Assembly (NCBI GenBank): GCA_934589225.1
Contig: CAKTNS010000042.1
Span: 1-24,770 of the forward strand
Direction: 5' to 3'
Source of the DNA: an uncultured Oscillospiraceae bacterium
Lineage (GTDB): Bacteria; Bacillota; Clostridia; Oscillospirales; Oscillospiraceae
DNA: 24,770 nt
The translations under genes and the position numbers were made by a program. Below, piece by piece: positions 14,111-21,425 of this stretch. The first letter of the stretch is position 1. Every line of letters begins with the position of its first letter. The notes beneath the pieces are model-generated. The model was not told the origin of the DNA. It saw only the letters and a list, made by a program, of their open reading frames with translations, and made no database searches.

Positions 14111-16402
14111 ATGGAACAGAAAGTTTATAAAGCCATCAATAAATCCATCCGGAAAAAGGACTCCATGCAGCTGCTTCTGGGAAAACCTGTGTATACCAAC
14201 GATGTGGCACCCCAAAACGCCCTGGTGGTCAAACTCCTCCGGTCCCCCCACGCCAATGCCATTGTGGAGGACATTCGCACGGAGAATGCCAAAAAGGTCC
14301 CCGGGGTGGTGGATATTTACACCTGGCAGGATGTGCCCCAGACCCGGTTTGCCATTGCGGGCCAGACCTTCCCGGAGCCCTCTCCCTATGACCGACTGAT
14401 CATTGACCGGCATGTGCGGTTTTCCGGCGACGTGGTGGCCATTATCGCCGCGGAGACGGAAAAGGCCGCCCGGAAGGCCATGAAGCTCATCAAAGTCCGG
14501 TATAAGATTCTGGAGCCGGTGCTGGATTTCCGCACCGCCAAGGATAACCCCGTTCTCGTCCACCCGGAGGAGGACTGGTTCCCGCCCTGTGACGTGGGCG
14601 GCGACCCCAAGCGGAACATGGTGGCAAGTGCCGATGAGGTGCATGGAGACGTGGAGGGGGTTCTTTCCCAGTGCGACATGGTGCTGGAGCGGACCTACCA
14701 CACCAAGGCCTACAACCAGGCCATGATGGAGCCCTTCACCGCCTACGCAAGCTTTGACCGCTACGGGCGGCTCCACGTCATCTCCTCCACCCAGATCGTC
14801 TTCCACACCCGGCGGATTCTCTCCCGGGCCCTGGGCATTCCCAAAAGCAAAATTCGGGTGGAAAAGCCCCGGATCGGCGGGGGCTTCGGTGCCAAGCAGA
14901 CGGCGGTGTGCGATGTTTACCCCGCCTTTGTGGCCATGAAAACCGGCCGGCCCGCCATGGTCACCTACACCCGGGAGGAATGCCAGATCGCAGGCTCCCC
15001 CCGGCATGAAATGGAGATCACCCTGCGCCTGGGTGCCATGAAAGACGGCACCATCCGGGCCATGGACCTGTACACCCTGTCCAATTCCGGTGCCTACGGC
15101 GAACACGGCCCCACCACCGTGGGCCTCTCCGGTCACAAGGCCCTGCCCCTGTATACCGGCTCTTTGGAAGCTTTCCGCTTCCACTATGACGTGGTCTACA
15201 CCAACCACCAGGCCGCGGGAGCCTACCGGGGCTACGGTGCCACCCAGGGCATTTTCGCCGTGGAGTCTCTGGTCAGCGAGCTGGCAGAGCAGCTGGGGAT
15301 GGACGCCACGGAAATTCGGTACAAGAACATGGTCCGGGAGGGCATGGTCATGGATGCCTATTACGGCGAGATTGCAAACGCCTGCGCCCTGGACCGGTGC
15401 ATGGACCACTGCCGCCGGATGTTCAACTGGGAGGAGCGCTCCAAGGTCCGGGATATGGGAGACGGCAAGGTCCGTACCGCCGGTGTGGCCATGGCCATGC
15501 AGGGCAGCTGTATTTCCAACGTAGACGTGGGCTCCGCCACTCTGAAACTCAGCGACGACGGCACTTATAACCTCATCATCGGTGCCGCGGACATGGGCAC
15601 CGGCTGCGACACCATTCTGGCCCAGATGGTGGCGGAGATCATGGACTGTGACGTAGACGACGTGGCGGTCTTCGGCGCGGATACGGACGTATCCCCCTAC
15701 GACTCCGGCTCCTACGCCTCCTCCACCACCTATATCACCGGTCAGGCCGTGGTCAAGGCCTGCAACACCCTGAAAAAGCGCATCTGCGCCATTGCCGCCC
15801 AGATGATGGACTGCGGGGAAGAGGATGTGGAGTTCGCAGGCTCCTTCGTCCGCCGGGTGGGAAGCCAGCGGCAGGTGTCTCTAAAGGACATCAGCTACAA
15901 GGCCCAGGTGGGCAACACCATTGCTCCGGAGGCCACGGAGACCCACAGCTCCCCGGTCTCTCCCCCGCCCTTTATGGTGGGCATGGTGGAAATCGAGCTG
16001 GACAAGCGCACCGGCAAGGTGGACATCCTCAACTACATGGCCGTGGTGGACTGCGGCATTCCCATTAACCCCGCCCTGGCCACCATCCAGACCGAGGGCG
16101 GCATCGTCCAGGGCATCGGCCACACCCTGATGGAAAACGTAACCTACGACCCCAGCGGCCGCCCCATGGAGTCCGGCTTCATGCAATACAAGCTCCCCAC
16201 CCGGCTGGATATGGGCAATCTCAAGGTGGAGTTTGAGCACAGCTACGAGCCCACAGGACCTTTCGGCGCCAAATCCATCGGCGAAATCGTCATCAACACC
16301 CCCGGCCCCGCCATCGCCCACGCCATCTACCGGGCCACCGGCCTCTGGCACCGGGAGCTCCCCATCACCCCGGAGCAGATCGCCCTGGGGCAGGGGGGAT
16401 AA
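14111..16402 (+). CDS. XDH-family molybdopterin-binding (large) subunit
   Basis: This is the catalytic subunit, 763 aa, normal for the separate-subunit form. Domain order: Ald_Xan_dh_C (about residues 15-125, GKPVYTNDVAPQNALVV and following) then the Mo-binding domains. Motifs: KPRIGGGFGAKQ, GAYRGYGATQG (Arg near the substrate), GAADMGTGCDTI and FGAKSIGEI, where Glu725 is the expected catalytic base. GGAGG lies 5 nt before the ATG at 14111; the frame is open further upstream but overlaps the 2Fe-2S gene. The Mo in MCD cofactor hydroxylates a purine or other N-heterocycle. The neighbouring permease suggests xanthine/urate-type substrates, but other heterocycles or aldehydes cannot be excluded. 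There is no in-frame UGA, so no selenocysteine. Confidence 0.93.
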   Translation: MEQKVYKAINKSIRKKDSMQLLLGKPVYTNDVAPQNALVVKLLRSPHANAIVEDIRTENAKKVPGVVDIYTWQDVPQTRFAIAGQTFPEPSPYDRLIIDRHVRFSGDVVAIIAAETEKAARKAMKLIKVRYKILEPVLDFRTAKDNPVLVHPEEDWFPPCDVGGDPKRNMVASADEVHGDVEGVLSQCDMVLERTYHTKAYNQAMMEPFTAYASFDRYGRLHVISSTQIVFHTRRILSRALGIPKSKIRVEKPRIGGGFGAKQTAVCDVYPAFVAMKTGRPAMVTYTREECQIAGSPRHEMEITLRLGAMKDGTIRAMDLYTLSNSGAYGEHGPTTVGLSGHKALPLYTGSLEAFRFHYDVVYTNHQAAGAYRGYGATQGIFAVESLVSELAEQLGMDATEIRYKNMVREGMVMDAYYGEIANACALDRCMDHCRRMFNWEERSKVRDMGDGKVRTAGVAMAMQGSCISNVDVGSATLKLSDDGTYNLIIGAADMGTGCDTILAQMVAEIMDCDVDDVAVFGADTDVSPYDSGSYASSTTYITGQAVVKACNTLKKRICAIAAQMMDCGEEDVEFAGSFVRRVGSQRQVSLKDISYKAQVGNTIAPEATETHSSPVSPPPFMVGMVEIELDKRTGKVDILNYMAVVDCGIPINPALATIQTEGGIVQGIGHTLMENVTYDPSGRPMESGFMQYKLPTRLDMGNLKVEFEHSYEPTGPFGAKSIGEIVINTPGPAIAHAIYRATGLWHRELPITPEQIALGQGG

Positions 16403-16420
16403 AGCATACGCTTTCTTCAA

Positions 16421-16457
16421 AAGACGGCAGCCCGGAAAAGCTGCCGTCTTTACAAAA
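16421..16457 (+). terminator. Terminator of the molybdenum-hydroxylase operon
   Basis: AAGACGGCAGC (16421-16431) and GCTGCCGTCTT (16440-16450) form a perfect 11-bp stem with an 8-nt loop, about 20 nt after the large-subunit stop. TACAAAATTTTT follows, a modest U-tract. Confidence 0.75.
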
Positions 16458-16554
16458 TTTTTACGGTGCCCCGGTGGCGAGGTTTACATGGGCCGTTTAC
16501 ACTGGGCCTCAAAGAAGAACGGAAAAAACGCCAAAAACGGCAGAGGAGAACGCC

Positions 16555-16803
16555 ATGAAACAAGAAAAAGATTTTCAGAAGGACCAAAAACAAACCGGAG
16601 ATTTTTCCTCCAACACCGGTCTGGGTCTGGCTGTGGGCTTGAGCCTGGGGACCCTCTTTGGGGTGGTTTTTGACAACATCGGCCTGGGCATGATGATGGG
16701 CGCAGCCCTGGGGCTCTGCGGCGGCCCGGCGATGGAACTGCTACACGGCGGTAGGAAGTCCAAGAAGCCCCAGGAGCGGGAGGATGACCGTGAACAGCAA
16801 TAA
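16555..16803 (+). CDS. Small glycine-rich membrane protein (82 aa), unknown function
   Basis: A Lys/Gln-rich, hydrophilic N-terminus (about 20 residues) is followed by NTGLGLAVGLSLGTLFGVV and IGLGMMMGAALGLCGG, two short hydrophobic segments with glycine every few residues (glycine-zipper style), then a highly charged C-terminal tail. GAGGAG sits 7 nt before the ATG at 16555. The frame is open upstream to 16474 but those residues look non-coding. The end overlaps the start of the membrane polyferredoxin, so the two are probably translated together. I do not recognise a named family; a small membrane partner or scaffold is possible. Confidence 0.65.
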   Translation: MKQEKDFQKDQKQTGDFSSNTGLGLAVGLSLGTLFGVVFDNIGLGMMMGAALGLCGGPAMELLHGGRKSKKPQEREDDREQQ

Positions 16804-17632
16804 AAGTTTTCGCAAATACGTCCCCTCTGTGCTGCTGTTTCTGCTCTTTGAGGCAGTGGCGGTCACATTGTGGCGGACAAAGGGTAACCTGTTCTATCTG
16901 CTGAACTTCAGCTATATCGGCGGCTGCCTCGGCCTGGGAACGGCTCTTTTTACCGCCGGAAAACCCTATGCCCGCCATGCCGTGCAGCTGGCGGTGGGCA
17001 GCTATATGCTGCTGTATCTGGGGGTGTTTTCCCGGGAGAATATGCAGATCGAGGGCTTCTGGTATTATCTGTTTCTCGGGGTTTTTGAGGCCGCAACCAT
17101 CCACTATGCCGTGGCCAAAATTTTTGGCCCCCTGCTCTTCGGCCGGGGCTGGTGCGGCTACGCCTGCTGGACCGCCATGGTGCTGGATTTTCTGCCCTAT
17201 AAGCAACCCCAGGCACCAAGAAAAGAAAAGCTGGGTTTCCTGCGCTATGTACTCTTTGCCCTGTCCCTGGCACTGGTAGCGGGGCTGTTCCTGATGAAGG
17301 TGGCCCATTTAGAGGAAATCATGTTCTGGCTCTTTTTGGCAGGAAACGGGCTTTACTACCTGGCGGGCATCGGTCTGGCTTTTTTGTTCCGGGACAACCG
17401 GGCCTTCTGCAAATACCTCTGCCCCATCACCGTGTTTCTCAAGCCCATGAGCTATTTGTCCCTCCTGCGGGTCCACTGTGACGAACACAAATGCGTCCAC
17501 TGCAACAAATGCCTCCGGGTCTGCCCCATGAACGTGGAGGTAAACAAAGAGTCCCGCAAGCGCAAAAACGGAACGGAGTGTATTCTTTGCTATGAATGTA
17601 CCAAGGTCTGCCCCACCAAGGCGCTGCGGTGA
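16790..17632 (+). CDS. NapH/CcoG-like membrane polyferredoxin (4Fe-4S)
   Basis: This is an integral membrane ferredoxin of about 280 aa. There are roughly six hydrophobic segments (e.g. VLLFLLFEAVAVTLW, LAVGSYMLLYLGVF, YVLFALSLALVAGLFL, LFLAGNGLYYLAGIGLAFLF). Two Fer4_5-type loops, GRGWCGYACW and RAFCKYLCPI, precede two C-terminal [4Fe-4S] motifs, CVHCNKCLRVCP and CILCYECTKVCP. Such proteins move electrons across or along the membrane, or assist metal-centre assembly. Start: GGGAGG abuts an ATG at 16784, while an in-frame GTG at 16790 has a better 6-nt spacing; GTG is preferred, with a two-residue difference. It overlaps the preceding small gene. A link to the upstream molybdenum hydroxylase is possible but unproven, as a terminator separates them. 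Confidence 0.85.
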   Translation: MNSNKSFRKYVPSVLLFLLFEAVAVTLWRTKGNLFYLLNFSYIGGCLGLGTALFTAGKPYARHAVQLAVGSYMLLYLGVFSRENMQIEGFWYYLFLGVFEAATIHYAVAKIFGPLLFGRGWCGYACWTAMVLDFLPYKQPQAPRKEKLGFLRYVLFALSLALVAGLFLMKVAHLEEIMFWLFLAGNGLYYLAGIGLAFLFRDNRAFCKYLCPITVFLKPMSYLSLLRVHCDEHKCVHCNKCLRVCPMNVEVNKESRKRKNGTECILCYECTKVCPTKALR

Positions 17633-17644
17633 GGCAGCCCCTTT

Positions 17645-17659
17645 CCCGCCTTTGGCGGG
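17645..17659. terminator. Short hairpin after the polyferredoxin gene
   Basis: CCCGCC/GGCGGG with a TTT loop, 13 nt after the stop codon. It lacks a U-tract, so it may mark mRNA 3' processing rather than intrinsic termination. Confidence 0.35.
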
Positions 17660-17669
17660 CCGCTCTCTT

Positions 17670-18030
17670 CGAGTCCCATTACCCGGCCCATAAAAATAAC
17701 ACCATCCATTGGATGATAACGGCCCCGGGGCTTTTTCCTGCCCACATCCCTACGGGATGCGTTCAGGAAAAAGGGGACTCTCCCACGGCCTAAAAACAGT
17801 CCACTGGACTGTTTTTTAAACGGCCTTTCGAGTCCCATTACCCGCAGCTCATAAAAAATGACACCATCCAAAGGATGGTGGTGGCCCCGGGGCTTTTTCC
17901 CGCCCACATCCCTACGGGATGCGTTCGGGAAAAAGGGGACTCTCCCACGGCCTAAAAACAGTCCACTGGACTGTTTTTTAAACGGCCTTTCTAGTCCCAT
18001 TACCCGCAGCCCATAAAAATAACACCATCC
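17670..18030. repeat. Two tandem ~160-bp structured repeats plus a partial third
   Basis: Unit 1 spans 17670-17828 (159 bp), unit 2 17829-17990 (162 bp), and the partial unit 3 17991-18030. Each starts with TTCGAGTCCCATTACCC or near, which equals the tRNA-His T-loop to acceptor sequence but in the opposite orientation. It continues with a CATCC/GGATG hairpin, GGCCCCGGGGC, a large nested hairpin (CTTTTTCC.G ... C.GGAAAAAG around CATCCC/GGGATG), GGGGACTCTCCCACGGCC, and a bidirectional-terminator-like AAAAACAGTCC/GGACTGTTTTT. The copies differ at only a few positions. Confidence 0.9.
17792..17817. terminator. Bidirectional terminator-like hairpin in repeat unit 1
   Basis: AAAAACAGTCC (17792-17802) and GGACTGTTTTT (17806-17816) form a perfect 11-bp stem with a 3-nt loop; A- and T-tracts on either side allow termination in both directions. 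An identical copy lies at 17953-17977 in unit 2. Confidence 0.65.
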
Positions 18031-18054
18031 TTTTGGATGGTGTTATTTTTATGG
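18011..18054 (-). terminator. tRNA operon terminator, 20-bp perfect stem
   Basis: The arms 18011-18030 and 18035-18054 (CCATAAAAATAACACCATCC and its exact complement) enclose a 4-nt loop. The stem includes the encoded CCA of tRNA-His, so folding begins right at the mature 3' end. The A/T-rich half of the stem supplies the U-tract of the minus transcript. Confidence 0.8.
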
Positions 18055-18129
18055 GGTGGGTAATGGGACTCGAACCCACGATCTTCAGAGCCACAATCTG
18101 ACGCCTTAGCCAACTAGGCCATACCCACC
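18052..18129 (-). tRNA. tRNA-His (GTG)
   Basis: On the minus strand: G(-1), acceptor GTGGGTA pairing with TACCCAC, discriminator C73 and encoded CCA; D-stem GCCT/AGGC, anticodon stem TCAGA/TCTGA with loop TTGTGGC (anticodon GTG), and a T-arm with TTCGAGT. The extra 5' G and C73 are the histidine identity elements. It is the last gene of the tRNA operon. Confidence 0.95.
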
Positions 18130-18147
18130 ATATGTCGTTTTGCTGAA

Positions 18148-18224
18148 TGGTACGCCAAGAGGGACTCGAACCCCCGACCTACTGCTTAGAAGGCAGTTGC
18201 TCTATCCAGCTGAGCTATTGGCGC
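18148..18224 (-). tRNA. tRNA-Arg (TCT)
   Basis: Minus strand: acceptor GCGCCAA with TTGGCGT, D-stem GCTC/GAGC, anticodon stem ACTGC/GCAGT with loop CTTCTAA (anticodon TCT), T-stem GGGGG/CCCTC with loop TTCGAGT, A73 and encoded CCA. It reads AGA/AGG codons. Confidence 0.95.
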
Positions 18225-18232
18225 ATGTCGAA

Positions 18233-18306
18233 TGGAGCGGGTGACGGGAATCGGACCCGCGTATCCAGCTTGGAAGGCTGGTGTTCTACCATTGAACTAC
18301 ACCCGC
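18233..18306 (-). tRNA. tRNA-Gly (TCC)
   Basis: Minus strand: acceptor GCGGGTG with CACCCGC, anticodon stem CCAGC/GCTGG with loop CTTCCAA (anticodon TCC), T-loop TCCGATT, T73 and encoded CCA. It is the first gene of the three-tRNA operon, about 30 nt after the promoter. Confidence 0.95.
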
Positions 18307-18338
18307 GTGAGCCCTTACCTGACTGATTCAGCTAGGAC

Positions 18339-18367
18339 ATTCTAGCACGTATTGAGGACTTTGTCAA
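18339..18367 (-). promoter_or_regulatory. Promoter of the tRNA operon
   Basis: Minus strand: TTGACA (18367-18362), 17-nt spacer, TAGAAT (18344-18339), immediately upstream of tRNA-Gly, as expected for a strong stable-RNA promoter. Confidence 0.85.
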
Positions 18368-18381
18368 GTGCTAATTTTGGA

Positions 18382-18412
18382 AAACAGGGGAAATCGGGCA
18401 CTTCCCCTGTTT
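18382..18412 (-). terminator. Terminator of the glycosyltransferase-acyltransferase operon
   Basis: AAACAGGGGAA (18382-18392) and TTCCCCTGTTT (18402-18412) form an 11-bp stem with a 9-nt loop, right after the acyltransferase stop; TTTTCC follows on the minus strand. Confidence 0.75.
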
Positions 18413-18416
18413 ATTC

Positions 18417-19187
18417 TTAGGTCTGGCGGTATTCGTAGTAGGCGTAGACGGAGTGCCGGGCGGCCCGTTCTTCCATGGCCTGCTGGCACAGGTCTCGCAG
18501 GGCCCGCTTCCTTTGGGGCAGGGGCAGGGCCTTATCCGGGTAGAAGGGGCCGTCTACGTAGGTTTCCACCTTGGGGATGGGCCCAAAGCGCCGCTTTTGG
18601 TAGCAGCTGGTCATGGTATACACCGGGGCCCCGTCCCGGGCGGGGTAGCCGAAGGAGGCTTCCTTCAAGGGGCGGATGCCGGTGTAGAAGGGCCAGATGT
18701 GGGCCTCGGGGTAGATGGTAACGAGATTGCCATCAGAAATCCTCTGATGGACGCACCGGGCCATTTCCTGGCTGCGGTCCAGGGTGCCGCCCAAGGGGAT
18801 GGCCCCCAGCATCTGCACCAGGTTGTGGATCAGGGGGATAGACAGGGCATCCGGCCCCACCACAATATAGCTTCTGCCCCGCCGCCGGAGCTGGCAGGGG
18901 AGGAAGGCATCCATGACCTTCTGGGTGTGGTTGGCGTAGACGTAAATACCCTGACCCCGGGTCTCGTCCAGAACTTCCAGGTTCCGAAATCGCTGGCAGC
19001 ACCAGATTTTCCGGAACACAAACCCCACCGGCCGGGCCAGGCCCCGGTATACAACGCACGCCAGGCCCCGCCAAAGAGGGTTGGTATGCTCATAGCGAAA
19101 GCCGGGGTACAGGGGCTTGGTGTCGATATGGGTCCCGGCAAAGTCGTCGTTCTGAAGGTCTCTGTAATAAATGACCTTTTTGCTCAT
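18417..19187 (-). CDS. PlsC-like lysophospholipid/glycerolipid acyltransferase
   Basis: This is a 256-aa acyltransferase of the 1-acylglycerol-3-phosphate acyltransferase superfamily. The catalytic motif reads NHTQKVMDAF: His87 and Asp93 have five residues between them, not the usual four (HX4D). Further family-like segments are GAIPLGGTLDRSQEMAR and VTIYPEAHIWPF, the latter in the place of the FPEGTR substrate-binding block. Start: the ATG at 19187 overlaps the TGA of the upstream glycosyltransferase gene (ATGA), so translation is coupled; an upstream in-frame extension into that gene has no support. The gene pair suggests synthesis or remodelling of a membrane glycolipid. The substrate is unknown. 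Confidence 0.8.
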   Translation of the reverse strand: MSKKVIYYRDLQNDDFAGTHIDTKPLYPGFRYEHTNPLWRGLACVVYRGLARPVGFVFRKIWCCQRFRNLEVLDETRGQGIYVYANHTQKVMDAFLPCQLRRRGRSYIVVGPDALSIPLIHNLVQMLGAIPLGGTLDRSQEMARCVHQRISDGNLVTIYPEAHIWPFYTGIRPLKEASFGYPARDGAPVYTMTSCYQKRRFGPIPKVETYVDGPFYPDKALPLPQRKRALRDLCQQAMEERAARHSVYAYYEYRQT

Positions 19188-20317
19188 AGCCGTTTTCCTG
19201 CCGTTTCCAGCAGCATCCGTTCCATCTGCTCCATACATTTTTCCTGGTCAAACTGCCCTGCGGCGTTTTCCGCATAGCGGCTCCCCCACTGGGTTCGCTC
19301 CTGGGGATGATCCAGCCACCAGTCGATTTGGGCCGCCAGGTCTTTGGGGCTGTCAAATTGGAACAGGCTCCGGTCCGTCAGGGCGTAGGCCTTGGTGGCG
19401 CAGCGGGGGGAATTGGAAATAATGGGCACCAGGCCGCAGGAAATGGCCTCCAGGCAGGAAATGCCCTCGGCCTCCATGGCGGCGCTGTGGACGTAGAGGT
19501 CCGCGTAATTCAGAAGCTCCACCATTTGCTCATGGGGGAAGAAACCGAATTTGGGCTCCACCGGCAGCTTTTTCCCCAGGGCCCGAAGGCGTTTTTCCTT
19601 GGGGCCGGAGCCCGCCAGAATCACTTGCAGCCGCTCCCGGTGGCGGGATAAATTGGCCGCTTTCAGCAGCACCTCCTGGTTTTTCTCCTTGGAATACCGG
19701 CCTGTAGCTACGATGACATATTTATCCTCGTATTCCCGGGGCTTTTGGACCTGACAGGGCTTAAAGGAGGCATTGACCCCGTTGGAGATCACGTAGCCGT
19801 TGGTGGGGCCGTACATGCCCTCATACAGGTCCCGCAGGAACTGGGTGGGGTAGTGGATGGCATCCACCCGGCTGTATTCCTTGGCAAACAGGCAGTAGGT
19901 CAGCCGGTTGGCAGGGTAGAAATTCTCCATGAAAATATGGCTGGTGAAGTTCTCCGCCATGGCGTGGAAGCCCGCGCTGACGGGAATGCCCAGTTCCTTG
20001 GCGATCATGGTGGCCCGCCGCCCCAGGATAAAGGGCAGCATCACATGGACGATGTCCGCCCCGGTCACCGCCTGGCGGATCACCCGGTCATCGGGCTTGG
20101 CCAGCTTCACCCCATTGCTGGCCACATACCCGTTAAAAATACCCAGATTCCGGGTGGGCACCACGGCGTAACCAGGCACGCCCTTCTTCTCTTCATCAGG
20201 ACACAGGATGGTCACCTGATGGCCCCCCGCTCTCAAAGCCCGAATGAGGTTCATGGCCGCAAGAGTGGTGCCGTTGTTTTCCTCTCCCAGAACGTCGCAG
20301 ACAATGGTGATTTTCAT
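19184..20317 (-). CDS. GT4-family glycosyltransferase
   Basis: This is a 377-aa GT-B glycosyltransferase. The N-terminal Rossmann half has MKITIVCDVLGEENNGTTLA, AGFHAMAENFTSHIF and SNGVNASFKP; the C-terminal half has IVATGRYSKEKNQEVLLKAA, LAGSGPKEK, and the EX7E-type nucleotide-sugar motif EAEGISCLEAISCG. It resembles enzymes that glucosylate diacylglycerol (alpha-monoglucosyldiacylglycerol synthase type), and its coupling with an acyltransferase gene supports a membrane-lipid role; this is inference. AAGGAAA precedes the ATG at 20317 and a consensus promoter lies about 50 nt further upstream. Confidence 0.85.
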   Translation of the reverse strand: MKITIVCDVLGEENNGTTLAAMNLIRALRAGGHQVTILCPDEEKKGVPGYAVVPTRNLGIFNGYVASNGVKLAKPDDRVIRQAVTGADIVHVMLPFILGRRATMIAKELGIPVSAGFHAMAENFTSHIFMENFYPANRLTYCLFAKEYSRVDAIHYPTQFLRDLYEGMYGPTNGYVISNGVNASFKPCQVQKPREYEDKYVIVATGRYSKEKNQEVLLKAANLSRHRERLQVILAGSGPKEKRLRALGKKLPVEPKFGFFPHEQMVELLNYADLYVHSAAMEAEGISCLEAISCGLVPIISNSPRCATKAYALTDRSLFQFDSPKDLAAQIDWWLDHPQERTQWGSRYAENAAGQFDQEKCMEQMERMLLETAGKRL

Positions 20318-20367
20318 GGCAGTTTCCTTTCTGTATTTGTATAGGGACGAATTATCAGCAAAGGGTG

Positions 20368-20396
20368 ATTATACAGAAAGTTTTCCATTCTGTAAA
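20368..20396 (-). promoter_or_regulatory. Promoter of the glycosyltransferase operon
   Basis: Minus strand: TTTACA (20396-20391), 17-nt spacer, TATAAT (20373-20368), giving a start near 20361 and a leader of about 43 nt with the AAGGAAA ribosome binding site. Confidence 0.8.
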
Positions 20397-20424
20397 CAGA
20401 CAATTTTACAAAAATGAGGGAAAA

Positions 20425-21414
20425 TCAGTCTTTTTGAAGGGCCGCTTCCCAAAGATTTCCAGGCACCTCCCGAAAATCCGTCAATTCTACGTTTTCTTTT
20501 AACCAGGTTCCTAAGAATCGGGCGGTTTTCCGGGCACCGGACCGGTTTAAATGGCCGGGATCGGAAAAATCCGTTGCCCCGTCCAGCCCCAGTTCCTCCA
20601 GGTGGTCAAAGAGATTCACATAGGGAATATTCTGCTCCAGGGCGAAGGTGGTCACGGCCTGGGCGTGCTGGTTCTGCCCCGCCCAGGGGATGGTACACAG
20701 CACCAGCTGGGCCCCGTTTTCCCGGCAGACTTCCAGCAGCTCCTCCAGCAGAGCCTGGGGGCCTTCATACAGGGGCTCCTGCATTTCCGGGTCCTGCACT
20801 GGCATCGTCGCGGGGGTCACCGCGTCGGTGGCGGAATAGCCCATGGTGGCAAAGAAATCATCCCCGCTGTCCAGAGGAGCGCGGAAGCTTTCCCTGGACA
20901 GGTTCACCCAGTTTTCGTGGAAGGCCGCCAAGGGCATCCAGTAGGACAGATACCGCTCTGGGTTCCGGCCGAAGCACTGGCGCAGATAGGGCAGCTTCCC
21001 GGAGAACCAGGGGATGGCCCGGGTGTAGTAGATTTCCCCGTCCATGTTCATATCCAGCTTCATGCCATTGACATGGAAGGTATCCACCAGCACCACCCGG
21101 GGCTTCTGGGTCCGCAGGGCGTCTTTGACAAAGAGCAAGGTGGTGTTCAGCTCCTGCCAGTTGCAGCCGTAGTTGTAGCTGCCGATGCCCTGGGATTCAT
21201 ACAGCTCCATGGGGTCCAGGCCCAGCCACATATGGCTGGAGCCGAAGCTCATGACTTCCAGACTGTTTTCCGGGATTTGGTGGAAGGTATGGACGGCATT
21301 GACCGGGGAATCCGTATCCACAGGCCGCAGAAGCACGCCCAGAAAGTGGACACCCAGCCCCACCAGCAGCGTCACCGCCAGAAGGCCCGCCAAAAAGCTT
21401 GTGTTCTTTTCCAT
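20425..21414 (-). CDS. SGNH/AlgJ-like membrane-anchored protein (MBOAT partner)
   Basis: The 329-aa protein has an N-terminal signal anchor (FLAGLLAVTLLVGLGVHFLG, about residues 8-27) and a predicted extracytoplasmic SGNH-hydrolase-like domain: FGSSHMWLGLDP holds the nucleophile Ser, and DFSDPGHLNRSGA near the C-terminus holds the Asp/His pair. Such proteins (DltD, AlgJ/AlgX-like) work with MBOAT acyltransferases to O-acylate surface polymers. It follows the MBOAT gene by 11 nt; GGAGGG overlaps that gene's stop and stands 6 nt before the ATG at 21414. The polymer substrate is unknown. Confidence 0.82.
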   Translation of the reverse strand: MEKNTSFLAGLLAVTLLVGLGVHFLGVLLRPVDTDSPVNAVHTFHQIPENSLEVMSFGSSHMWLGLDPMELYESQGIGSYNYGCNWQELNTTLLFVKDALRTQKPRVVLVDTFHVNGMKLDMNMDGEIYYTRAIPWFSGKLPYLRQCFGRNPERYLSYWMPLAAFHENWVNLSRESFRAPLDSGDDFFATMGYSATDAVTPATMPVQDPEMQEPLYEGPQALLEELLEVCRENGAQLVLCTIPWAGQNQHAQAVTTFALEQNIPYVNLFDHLEELGLDGATDFSDPGHLNRSGARKTARFLGTWLKENVELTDFREVPGNLWEAALQKD

Positions 21415-21425
21415 GGGCTGCCCTC

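Noticed and set aside
13952..15409. Long minus-strand open frame (485 aa) opposite the Mo-subunit gene
   Set aside because: The plus strand carries clear XDH motifs throughout; the minus frame is a shadow typical of GC-rich coding DNA, rich in His/Gly/Val without family features.
14111..16402. Selenium-dependent hydroxylase with selenocysteine
   Set aside because: No in-frame UGA is present in the three subunit genes; a labile selenium cofactor cannot be judged from sequence.
17590..18000. Minus-strand open frame of 136 aa with two ~54-residue repeats
   Set aside because: It exists only because the tandem DNA units are 159 and 162 bp, both multiples of three. It runs through terminator hairpins, has no ribosome binding site and its repeats are explained by structured DNA.
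17670..18054. att-site duplication of an integrated element at tRNA-His
   Set aside because: Integration gives direct copies of the tRNA 3' end, with an integrase nearby. Here the copies are inverted relative to the gene and there is no integrase in the window.
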